64,000 bases of DNA from Crataegus laevigata. Its lineage: Eukaryota; Streptophyta; Magnoliopsida; Rosales; Rosaceae. Numbering within the stretch: the stretch's first letter is position 1; each line of letters starts with the position of its first letter. This document shows positions 53,083 to 64,000 of the stretch, in pieces. Location: contig OY756947.1 in NCBI GenBank assembly GCA_963580275.1, positions 8,843,001 to 8,907,000 of the forward strand, in the 5' to 3' direction. The notes below the pieces were generated by a model. The model worked only from the letters and a program-made list of their open reading frames with translations, was not told the origin of the DNA and ran no database searches. The position numbers and the translations under genes are program-made.

Positions 53083-55084
53083 GTGATTAATTTGGCCAGT
53101 GAGGGATTTTGCTTCACGATTCGCTCAACATTAATTTGTTTTGTTTTGTTTTGATGATATATGTTATTAATCCATTTGTTAATTTGTGTAATTATTAATG
53201 TAAAAGTTTGATCAGTTACTTGTTTCTCGAGTCTACATATGAGAAATTTTTTGTTGTGATGGGAATACGGATGGTACATCACATGTTTGTATATAAATGA
53301 TGAGAAATTTTATTTTTTAACACACATATCCCACAATTTGTATAGTGACATGTAGTGCCGGTCACACTAAAAAATTTATAGTCTACATATGTGGAATTAA
53401 AATTCTTCTTTTTCTTATCTTTTATGGAATTGTGGCTACTTGTTCTTTGTCCAATCTGATTCAAGAAAAGGAAGATAGGATATGATCCAAAAAGATAAAA
53501 AGAAATCAAGCTGTCAAAAACAAAAATCAAACATAAAAACAGTGTCATGTCGATCAACAAATACGCTTGTGTGACTGATTTAGGTTTTGTTTGTTTTTGT
53601 TTTGTTTTTGTTTTATAGTAAATCGATACTTTTTACACTAGGGGAGGGAGAGTTTGGCTAAGCCATCGAATTCGCCATCCACGAAATTCGAATCTAAAAC
53701 CTTTCATTTTTTTTGAACAAACAATATTAATAACTAATCCGGTTCAAATGTTAGTTATAATTAATCATGTTGAATTAATTACTCATGTTTCTTTGCCATT
53801 TGCCCAAGTTAATGATTAAGGGATTAGCTTGAATGACCTTGAACTCCTTTGTAGACAAACACATGATGCTACAAATGAAACTCCTTTATCAAAAGGCAAA
53901 AAAAAGAACTTAATACAAACTTAACCCATTTGTGAACAGTCCTAATAATCCAAGAAGTTAAAGTGACTTGCGGCGCAAGAAATCGACTAACTAAACAACC
54001 TAGCAAACAAATTTGTTATAAAAAAAAAAAAAAAAACAGTGGCGCGCTCGGATTCATGTTAGTTTTGATTGTGAGCCTTAAGGCCTAAGAAATGCCCCCC
54101 AAAGGCACCATTCAAACTAACAATAAAAATATATTGCAGAACATACATCAACAAGCCTTACCCGACAGGCATGACAAGGGAAGTTATGGAGGGACAGATC
54201 TAGCCCGAACACCACTAGACTGTAGTCCAACTCCATCATTTATGAAAGTTTAGATTAAGTGCCGCAACTCCACCAGTAAGGAAACATGTATGTTTAGAGA
54301 GATTATTACTTTCGGAACAAACTATATGTATGAATCATAAATTGTATGGATAAATTTCGAAATGGAAAGTCTGTAATGAACTAAACCCAAACACAACCAT
54401 TATTGGCTAGTTTGGTATTGGTGTAGCTCTTTTTATAAACTGTTGTGTATAAGTAGTTAAGAGTTCAGTAAATTATTATGATTTTTTTGTTATATTGAAG
54501 GAGAAATTTTTTCATATGCCCGGAATATAAGCCAATAGTATAAGTGTCATGGAATAATTGAAGAAATAACATTTTTCAATCTTTTTAAGTGAAGAAATGA
54601 CATATTTTTCAGTCTCTTTTCACTTGATTAGGATACGTGAGTGACCTTATGTTTTAAGTACACTAAAAACTCTCTAACATTGAAGGGTTTTAAACCGTGG
54701 ACTTAACCTACTCTTGTAAATTGTATATTTAACAGTGAACCATAATATTTGGAGGCTATATATTTAAGAACAATGTTAATCAATTAACTATGGAAGAAGC
54801 TGGAATTTGTTTGATAAAAATATATAAATATATTATTTAATTAGAATATTAGTTACCGACTTTTGTTTTAAGTCGGTTAGATAAAGATTTGAATCTATCA
54901 AACAAAATAAAAAATCCCAAAGGCTTCGCGTCTTCCTTGAGAATCAAGATTCCCTCTACTGCTAGAGAAGCTTGATCCCCAAGAGCTCTCTCCATCCTAT
55001 TCCTTTTTTCCTAACCCAACCAACTAAGACCCTTTGAATTCTACAAATATCCCACGCATTATACTGCACATTCTTTCTGCTGAT
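53083..55084. other. Spacer between the RING-H2 tandem copies
   Basis: No gene is present. 53236-53390 is copy B of the MITE family also found at 13099-13262 (GAAATTTTTT, TGTGATGGGAA ... GTCACACTAAAAAA). The remainder is AT-rich with an A-run near 54020-54037. The last 100 bp are the likely leader of the second RING gene. Confidence 0.55.
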
Positions 55085-55761
55085 ATGGCGGCCATTGAGG
55101 AGGAGACCTGGGAGGTTCTGGGCGACGTTTACTGCGGCACGCGGCTGCTCGGCATTTCTGAAATTCCGAAACTGGAGGAAGACATGAAATCCAAGTTGTG
55201 GTTGGACGTTAAGGCCAATGTTACGGTAACGGTGCTGCCGAAGGTTTTAGAGGACGAAGAGGACTTGGAGAACCACTACAAAGTCATGCTTTTAGAAGAT
55301 ATTGATCAAATGGGGCAGAGCCGTCACCGGCTGCCATGTCACCGGCTGCTGCCAAAGCCGTCTCTCGCGTGCTTTCTGGCCTGATCAACGTCCCTTCGCC
55401 GACTCTTTTGTCCGCCGCTGATAAAATCTTGTGTGAGGCCCTACGTGCTAGGGCAAGGGGTACCAGTCTTGTGCATATGGAGGCACTCATCGAAGTTGAA
55501 GTGGTTGAGGAGTCGGATGATGATGCGTTTGTACCGGAAACAAAATCTTCCATTGACAAGTTGGAGAGGGTGAGAGTGGAAACTTCATCGGCACCGGGGT
55601 TTTGCTGTTCTATTTGTATTGCGGAGCTTGGGGTGGGAACTGAAGGACTTCGCATGCCGTGTTTGCATCTTTACCACGAGAGCTGCATCGTTGGATGGCT
55701 GGAGACGAGCAGGTTCTGCCCGTTGTGCCGCTTCTCCATGCCTGACGATCATCATCCATGA
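55085..55761 (+). pseudogene. RING-H2 E3 ligase, tandem copy 2, frameshifted
   Basis: ATG 55085 opens about 78 residues of an acidic N-terminal region (EEETWEVLGDVYCG, then KVLEDEEDLENHYKV). The frame then shifts near 55312-55335, and the protein continues in the next frame (SPAAAKAVSRVLSGL ... SSIDKLERVRVE) to an intact RING-H2 finger (CSIC, MPCLHLYHESCIVGWL, CPLC) ending at 55761. The shared SSI(E/D)KLERVRVE block shows it is a duplicate of the gene at 52.4 kb. Alternatively the ATG at 55336 could start a shorter 141-residue RING protein. A one-base assembly error is also possible, so loss of function is not certain. Confidence 0.7.
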
Positions 55762-56121
55762 TATGGAGCTGACAGACTTATTGATTTGGCTGATTATCTG
55801 AGTCTTTTCGTTAACCAATGTGTCGAAATTTGATGTATTCATTTGTTAATTTGTGTAGTAAGATATTCTCAGCTATTTGTTTCTTTTGTCCAAGTCTCAA
55901 TTGGTTTGACAAATTCTTCTTCAACTGAAAACATTGGTGAATTACAGGTGGGAAATGGTAAAAAATGGAACGACAGGGACTTAACTTTAAATCGGCCTGA
56001 ACTACAAGGACTAGAATTGCAATTTGTCCTAAAAAAATTTGACAACATAATTTGACCTAAAAAGGACTTGACATATTTAACAACAAAATTCATGTTTAAG
56101 GAACTTACTGTTCCTGCGGAC
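55762..56121. other. Spacer between the second RING gene and the AAE19-like gene
   Basis: The convergent 3' ends of the two genes meet here. No additional feature was seen. Confidence 0.5.
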
Positions 56122-59100
56122 CTAGGGCTTAACAGTAATGCAGTGCACATAATCATCCCTACAACCAACAAAAATTCTGCCTCCAATCATCACAGGTGAA
56201 GAGAATACGTCTCCTCCGAAGTCCAGCCTTGCAAATTCCTCAACATCCACTCGTTGATTTGCAACTTCGGCAGCACCCGAGTTAACCCGGAGCAAGTAGA
56301 CGCTTCCTGAGCTGGAACAGACACAAACCAACCTGGAAAAGGTTGCGGATAAGTATGAAAATGATCACTTAATGTTCAAGTTAATTAAAGTCTTCTGCAG
56401 TTATTTACCTGTCCGGCAAGTTAGGCAGATCAGATGCCAAGCTTATGTGCTCGTCCACATAAGCGGATGAAGTAATCGGAACCTGAACATTGTATTCCCA
56501 AAGTAAATCTCCAGTTTCCTACAGCGAACAAAGCAGTGATGAACGTGCAGTACAATATACTGAATATGAACAAATTATGCTCTTTCTTTTACAGGATGTT
56601 AGGAAACAGGGTGAATCCAGTATAATCAAGCAATCAGTACCTATCTGTTTTCCAAACTATATTTCTGAATAAAATTAAAACCAGCAAGTTTTGCAAATTC
56701 AGAAGAGTAAATGCAAACTGCCTATCAGCCCTATCAGATTCTATTAAAAGAACAAAGCGGACAATTTCTAATTTGCTCGTGTTTTTATGCCAAACAGTAA
56801 AAACAGAAAATTTAGAAAATTTCCGAGATTATAAAACACAAAACTTGTAATGAATACAGGACCGCTTGTTCATGAGAATATTAGATTATTTACTCGTACT
56901 AACTTATTTTCTCGTCCATGTTAAAAATTTCAGGTCATTTATCAAGTTCTATGACATTATACTTATAGATCTCAGCTTGTAGTTCATGCGAGCCATTAAA
57001 TTTGAAATCCAATTAAAGCTGTGTATTAGGAACACTACCGGACTCAAATTGAGACAAAGCAATGTAACTAGATTGCCGTAAACTAGTAGTATTACCAGAA
57101 ATTATTTGTTATAAAAAGGTTGCTTAGAACAGATAAAATTCTTCCATTCTTTAGGAGCAATAAAATATTACACTTGCATTTGCCTAATTGAGCAGAACAC
57201 CACTCGGTGCTCATCCTACAACTGGCCCCGCCTATAGTTATAGTGTTGAACACACATAAGTATAGGTTTTGTTGTCCTTACAACGGCTGTCAAAGACCAG
57301 GGCTTTGCACTTCGCGACCCTATCCGAGTATGTGCTTAGTGCAACTTTTATGGTTACGGCACAGCATAAGATTCGAAATTGGAAATTCAATCATTACACA
57401 ACAGAAAAGCTATCAATAGTTATGCCAAAATTACTAAAAGCATGCAGATTTTCATCCAAACATAGACTGCACCTTACCAGTTTAAGTGAGTAGATGCTTC
57501 CGTCTCTAGAACATACGAGTACCTACAGAATAACCAAGACAAAACAATCTTTAAATGAAAAATAGGTTGTTCAATATGAACTAGGCTAATTCCATATGCA
57601 GCAAGGGCAGGGACATCATGAATTAACATGTAAAAACAACAAAAAACAGAAAATGACAGAAATTGTTAATCAGATTTTGAATAAATATTTGAATAAAAAG
57701 GTCTAGCCCTACACAGCATACCCAAACACTACAGCAACAATATAACATAAGCATGCGGTTAATATTTACCCTCACTCCTATGTTACTTACATTCACTTAA
57801 GAATTAAGCGAACATTCTTACACTATCCAGATGGGGCCAATTATAATGATAATTAGCTTATTAGAACAGGACCTCAGCCCTAAGGTTTTAATCTCTCTGT
57901 TAAGATCTCTTTTGCTGCAATGAAATTAAAAAGAAGGTTGATATCTATTTGGTAGTTACAATAATTACAATCACAAGGTGTGACGTAATCTTCTGACAAC
58001 CAAAGTCGAAGGGTATAATTTTTGAGCCACATGAGAATGTTAGCAGACTCAAGAAATGATAGATACTTCTCTGATTTCACAACAGAACATTAACTCCATA
58101 GTATATGCATATAATAATATGCATACCACACAGACATTATATACGTATATGTATAAAGGTATTTATACCTGCAAAGGAAGATCAGAAGATATGCAGGCTC
58201 CAGCAAATATAGGCCCAGCAGTTCGATACTGTTAAAAAATATTCAAAAAAAAGAAAAGAAAAAGGATCAAGAATTGCAACTCAAGCAAAACATACATGTT
58301 AGAGGACTATCAAGTCTAGAACACATTGACAAAGAACTGCATCACTGTACATCCCTGTCCTTATCTAACAGAGAACTTCAACCGGGTGCAATAGTTTGGA
58401 GACGACCAAACACAGAATTAAAACATGCTATTTCAGAGATTCATGAGTGTGCTATTTCTAATGAGTCATAGTTAGTAATGCATGGGATGGAATGTAGAGT
58501 TCAACCAAAAAAATATGAAAATTGGAAGTTTAAAAATTTCAGTATGTACAGGTATAATATAACATAATAAAAAATACAGGTATAAAACAAGATATATTTT
58601 TTATTCCAAGTCAATTTCACATTAAAAATATAAATTTAATTAGAGAAAAGGTTTCTGTCATGCAATATAATATGGGTAGTGCTATCCACACATCTTTTTT
58701 TACCTTTCACAGCCACTCTCAATTTCCGGTTTTTAGATCGAATGAATTGAAGATCTATGGACAAAAATTAAGAAAGGTGTGTGGGAGGTAACAGTGGTGT
58801 GTGAACAGCACTGCCCTATAATATTATGAAAAAAAGTCCATATGGGATTAAAAGCGTAATAAAATTGTACCCTCCAAATAACAGATCCACTTGTATCCAA
58901 GGCAAGCACCTGACCGTCCACCAAGCAACATATAACTGTAGTTAAGAAAAACACATAAGAAATGTAAAACATAATAACAACCAATTCCAACAATAAAATG
59001 AGACCAACTTTCATAAATGAAAAAGGATGAATACGTATAACCAAACGTCAAATGAACTGCACATACTATTTCCGTTCAGAGAATTGATGGCAAGAGACCC

Positions 59101-60714
59101 AAACACTGGAGCTTCTAACTCATGCCGCCACATACTAGAAAATGGGAGTGCCTGAAATGTGAGTAGATTACCCAAAACAATGATCAGCTTGCAGGCCAAA
59201 AAATATGCCACTTGAATAAATCAGAACACGTTTACTTCTTTTACCAAAGAAGGTTAGTTGGGATGAAACAAGCACAATAGCATAAATATGAGAACCAATA
59301 ATAGTTGAACATAAAATTTGTTCTAAAATGGGATGAACTTTTGGGCAAAATATCTCTCAGAAACTAAGACATTGAAATCCTGTCACCATGTAATACATGA
59401 TATGATGCAAGCACATCATTAGATAAGTTCTAACTCTAGGTATTAATTGGGCCAATTGGAGGAACTGGCATGGTAGACCACTAGGTCTACCAGTTGTCCC
59501 CAGAGAGGAAGACTTTGGGGCCACCTTTTCCTCCTATTGGTTTTCTTTTTCTTCTAATCCTACTCATTTTATTCTCATTATGTTGAACACTTTATAGTGT
59601 CCATTTACTTTGAGAAGCAAAATAACATAGAAACAATCATAGCCCTGAAGGCAGTGGCACCAATTACTATTGATGTAGTTAATTGTCATACAGGGCTATT
59701 TAATATGAGGAGTAAAGGTAACATTGAAGCTAATAGTCATGCACTTCTAGCAATATTCTACGTTCTGAAGCTTTTTCTAGGTATACAAACAAGTTTTCAA
59801 CCTCATAGTTTTCTTTGAAGATATTTCAATTCTCTGATTCAGCATGTTCAAGTCCGCTCACAAACACAACATTCACCCTTTAAAAGGTATAACAAAAACT
59901 ATAAGATAAGCCATGAAATTTTGTATACCGTTATTGATATAGCTGTCATTCGTCCACTTGTAGAAGCCACACAAAGTATGTTATTGGTCTGAAAGAAAGA
60001 TTAGTAGAAGAGAATCAAATTTACTGACATGTACAGTGTACACAAAATATCAGTTTACTGTCTGACAAGAGTACAACTATTTACTGGGAGTGGCCAGTTA
60101 TATTCATCATATGTCTATACAGCCGATATTCGAACAGAAACCCAAAAGAAAGATAAAAATTCCCACAAGTCTAGTTTTTCCACCTGATCATCTGAAAACC
60201 TCTTATTTCTTTCCAACCAAAAACCCCTGAAAAGTCTCCACCAGTAAGAAATAACAATTCCAAGCACAAATCCCAGTAATCCAAGTAAATTCAACAATCA
60301 AGCCAGATTTCTGTTCTGAAGGGGCAATTCAGAAAGAAAAGAATAAAATAGAATCAACTAAAACAAAATATGATCAGCACTCTACCCTCCCATTTACAAA
60401 AAACATACAAATGTGGACATGGACATGCATGCATCCAGTTATCTTTTTCTGGAGCATGTTACAAGATTTACCATCCCATGGGCCACCAATCAAGCGCTGA
60501 CTTTCACTTTCATATGAAAAAAACTTGATCAAAACGATTACTTATCAAATATGAAAAAATAAATAAATCCAAAAGCAAGACTAGGACATAATCGTTCATC
60601 AAACTGACCTAGATTCATGAAACAAAACTGAATTGAAGGAAACGAGAGAGGGAGAGGTCACTTAAAATTTCAAAAACATATTTAAACATCTGCAAATAAA
60701 CCAAGCAAACTGCA

Positions 60715-60759
<45 letters not shown>

Positions 60760-63700
60760 CATTTAAAATTTCAAAAACATATTTAAACATCTGCAAATAA
60801 AACAAGCAAACTGCAGTAAAATTTCCCCGGAGAAGAATTAACAATTTACTTATAAATAATAAATTCCAAAATTCACCTCATCAATTACGGGTGACCCATA
60901 GATGCTCCCACCGCATGGAAGTTGATATACACAGCAATGATTTTTGTAATCAAGAGCATATAAGTTATGGTCATATGATCCACACCTGCAGAAATTTTGT
61001 TATAGATCAATCTCTGTTTTGTTTTCCCTCTTCCAACATAATAGAAACAAATACAAAGTCAGAGTCCGTTCTGTAAATAACGTAGTAAACAGAAACTTTT
61101 CACCTCTCAAAACAAGTCTTAAAATCACAATCATCCCTTTTCTTTTGGTTGCTTCACAAATAGAGTTTGCAGGGAGAACTCTATATGCAACCAAATATTT
61201 ATTCTACCCAAAATGTTGCAGACCAGACATAAATTCACAGTTCCTTCCTCTGTTCTTTTTCATCAGACTGGTTGTTTACATGAACAGTTCACTTTGTGAG
61301 TCCAATTTATATAGTGACACGTTTACAAAAAGGATTTCCAAGCATGAAAAAAATTGTCTTCTGATTCCATGCATTATAAATGGAACAGTTAGTCTGTGGA
61401 CACAATTGATCCAAGAAATACAATGTTCAGTTTATTGGAATTAAAAAGCAAGAGGAGTCAGAAATATTACCAGATCAATTGTCTCTGACTGTCTATGATG
61501 GGCTGTGACTTTACCTTCATATTGAAAATACATCAACCGTGAGAGAAAATAAAGAATGAAAATGGATCAAAATGCAAATGAAATGGGGATTAGAAATAAA
61601 TATAAAACATCTACAACAGGTTAGAACAACCATACCTCACCAGATGTTTGGAAAGTCCAGCAGATGTTACCAGTCAAAGAATCAAGGAAATATATTTTCC
61701 CTCTGTAGCATCCAACTACAACCTAATGAAATACCCCATTTGAGAATCATCAGCATGTCCCATGGAGCTAATCTACAGATGATTTATGAAGTTAAAAGCA
61801 CACAAAGTTATGTCAAATTAAACCTGTGTAAAGTCATCAAGAGTTGCTGCTGAACATTCCACGCGTCCTTCTAGTTGTACCTGCCACTGGATAGAACCAC
61901 TAGAGAAAATTATGTAACAATACAAAACCAGAAAGAAAAATATTTCAAGCTGTTCTAGAGGAACGCCTAAACTGTTAAAGGTTTCTTCTGTGTTCAATTA
62001 AACCACTAAGGAATAATATACTCATAGCATATTATGTAAACATCCCATCTCAAATGAAGGATATGACTGTTAATACTGACAAAGAATAGAAAGATTCCAA
62101 TGCACTACTAAAGATGAGCAAATATCAAATCTATCATGCGGTGAATAAAACAATAAAATGCCTCGGGAATTCTCTAAGAACTATGCCAATTATATTTTGC
62201 ATTCAGAAATAATGATATGTGCCTTACCTTCTGGCATTAACACACAGAAATTTTTGTGAGTGTGATCCAACAAATAAGTAGATATCCTGATCTTTATGAA
62301 CAATAAGTGGCGATGCATCAACACAGGATCCCATGTAAACTTTCCACGATTCTTGCATATTAGCTTTTCTTCTCGGGACCATCACAGAACAGGTTGCTTG
62401 ATACATATCTTTCACCCTGGACCCACCTTCATAGACAACTTTGTTGCACCGGCTGAAAGAACATGACACATGTATTGCCCCAGAATTCCATGGATACCCA
62501 TCTGATGGACCAGTAGCACCTGAAGCCACATCTGAATCAACTTTCAAGCGTTTGGAGATAATTGTATCATCTTCATTTCTTTCAGAAAGAGTTCTTAGAA
62601 ATCTCCTCTGCCCGTCGACATATACTGCATCGGGAGTCTCAGAGTGGGCATGATAAATGCTCTGTTTATCCCCTTCCAGATTCGTCGTCGATTTAGAATC
62701 TCTGCTAACATTCATATTGAACGATCCTTTTCTCTCTAGAAGAGCAGTACAAAGCTTAGATGGAGTTGGGAAGGAATATATCAGTCGCATATCAACTCCT
62801 ATATTATTAGAAAGATGAGCAGCAGCAATTGAATCTCCACCCATCGTAAAGAAATCATCATCATCAGAAACCTCATCAGCCCTTAAAACATCACTAAAGG
62901 CCTGTCAAGAGGGAAACAAATTACTATGAATTTATAGATAATAGAAAATTAACCTGAGTTGAGGAAACAAATAGTCAGTGCGAATTTAAACATAATAAAA
63001 ATTCAAAGTACGAGATTAATTGTCATCCTACAAGTGATTGAGATAACAAATAAATTGTTACTTGAAAGCAATTGTGAGAAACTTGTACGATGATAAATGA
63101 TCATTTTATTTGTTAACATTTTTGCATTTCATAACATACATCAGTTTTCCAGAACTTGGTGATACGCCACTACATAATGGGCTAGATTTAAGTTTCAAAA
63201 ACCTCAACAAAAACTCAGCCCAAGTAAAAGAGCAAGTGGCAGGGAGGGACAAACGAAGTCCCATTCCAGCTTAGGAAAATATATTAATTTGGCTAAGAAC
63301 CATGCTCAGCTCAAGTTAGCATTTATTCATTTCCCATAATGATATTCATCAAAAATTAAGAACATCATGAATGTTAGTAATAATAGTGCAGACCAAAGTG
63401 AAAATTAAATTAAAAAAAACGACAGCAAACATTGATAGAAAATTGAAACACTCTGGAGATCATTCCCTAATTTGAAAACTTAAGCCAAGATTCCAGACTC
63501 AAGCCCATGATATGAGACCCTCCCCTGCATGCACCCAATTATCCATAAGAATAACTTCCACTAGTGGATGCAGAGATCAATGGTCAAAAAAACAAATCCG
63601 AGCAAACATAAGTGTAATTTAGCAAATGACTGGAAAAGAATGAGTTGGTCATTTTATGAGGGTAAAGAGCTAACCCTTTTAATTACTTGCAGTATATTGT

Positions 63701-64000
63701 GGCTCCCAACATCACCAATGCCATCTCGGACATGATTTGCAAGAAATACTGATTCTGCCAACAACTCATAGTCAATTTTTCCACTAGAAGACACAGGAAA
63801 TAATTCACTGATAACAATGTGGCCAGGAATCATTACTGATGGAAGTATGTCAGTCATCCAACTTTTGATGGAAGATCTAAGTATCTCACTGGGTCTTCCC
63901 TCTCTTAATATTACAAAAGCTACGAGTGACATGAGTTCCCCTTGAACTTTATGAAAAATCACAGCAGCGTCCTTTACATCTGGATGTCCCCTCAATGTAT
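56122..64000 (-). CDS. AAE19: Acyl-activating enzyme 19-like (AASDH-type) protein, 3' part
   Basis: Thirteen exons on the minus strand join in consistent phase: 64000-63675 (continues off the window), 62901-62228, 61899-61824, 61722-61636, 61514-61471, 60985-60877, 59988-59929, 59151-59067, 58935-58871, 58228-58169, 57522-57478, 56518-56409, 56332-56122 (stop TAG). The first visible exon is the end of an AMP-forming adenylation domain, with the A10 Lys motif SSSGKIDY. The next contains a carrier domain with the phosphopantetheine Ser in MGGDSI (codon 62832-62830). The remaining exons encode repeats of a PQQ/quinoprotein-type beta-propeller (GCYRGKIYFLDS, CGSYDHNLYALD, SRDGSIYSL, GCRDDYVHC). 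This order matches Arabidopsis AAE19 and animal AASDH. Family members activate an amino or other acid as adenylate and load it onto the carrier; the plant substrate is unknown. The N-terminal part is outside the window. Confidence 0.9.
58676..58816. mobile_element. Small MITE, CTATCCACACA family, copy 2
   Basis: The ends are inverted (GGGTAGTGCTATCCACACAT left; GGGCAGTGCTGTTCACACAC in reverse right) around a core with GAATGAATTGAAGATCTATG. It lies in an intron of the AAE19-like gene, between exons ending 58871 and starting 58228. Related to the element at 15405-15545. Confidence 0.7.
60656..60821. repeat. Direct duplication around a (GA)n microsatellite
   Basis: Two copies of about 62 bp (60657-60719 and 60757-60820, both with TTAAAATTTCAAAAACATAT and CAAACTGCAGTAAAA) flank a (GA)n tract at 60720-60756. 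They are nearly identical, and lie within an intron of the AAE19-like gene just outside the exon that ends at 60877. Confidence 0.85.

Overview
The window reads as a nuclear segment of a woody eudicot, most likely Rosaceae (apple/pear/cherry group). This rests on AT-rich intergenic DNA, GT-AG introns, plant-specific protein families, and repeats of types common in Rosaceae (a Cassandra TRIM carrying 5S rRNA sequence, several MITE families, hAT and Mutator-type elements). Species identity is an inference. There is no operon, CRISPR or prophage organisation.

Layout. 0.3-5.8 kb: GINT1 (+), a GT64 glycosyltransferase of sphingolipid (GIPC) synthesis, four exons. 6.6-8.4 kb: intronless PPR gene (+). 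10.9-12.8 kb: bHLH transcription factor of the tapetal bHLH10/89/91 clade (-). 17.1-20.2 kb: a broken head-to-head paralogue of it (+), split just after its start by a 1.36-kb hAT-type element with a perfect 8-bp target duplication. 20.3-20.9 kb: a complete Cassandra TRIM. 22.2 kb: a LYR-motif mitochondrial protein gene (+). 23-28 kb: a long foldback, a possible presequence fragment and a 1.17-kb hAT-like element.

28.8-38.4 kb is a nested mobile-element stack. A decayed PIF/Harbinger element (SANT-like ORF1 and transposase C-terminus, both -) is split by a 2.5-kb solo-LTR-like insertion (5-bp duplication CAAAT) and by a Pack-MULE (9-bp duplication) that carries a near-complete host membrane-protein gene. 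Next to it lies a small two-exon gene for a secreted cysteine-rich peptide. Its intron holds a second Pack-MULE (9-bp duplication) carrying part of a plastid ribosomal protein L3 gene. 38.7-41.3 kb: a minus-strand TRIM related to Cassandra but without the 5S segment, split by a second copy of the hAT family seen at 17 kb. 42-43.7 kb: a U6-like relic and a decayed NPH3/BTB gene.

44.3-64 kb is gene-rich again: a small membrane protein (-), 5-oxoprolinase OXP1 (-, intronless), two tandem RING-H2 genes (+, the second frameshifted), and the 3' part of an AAE19/AASDH-like gene (-) whose 13 visible exons join in frame across adenylation end, carrier domain and PQQ-type propeller. It runs off the right edge.

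The genes are unrelated neighbours rather than a pathway. The strongest unusual content is the nested transposon region, with its captured host genes, and the disrupted bHLH duplicate.
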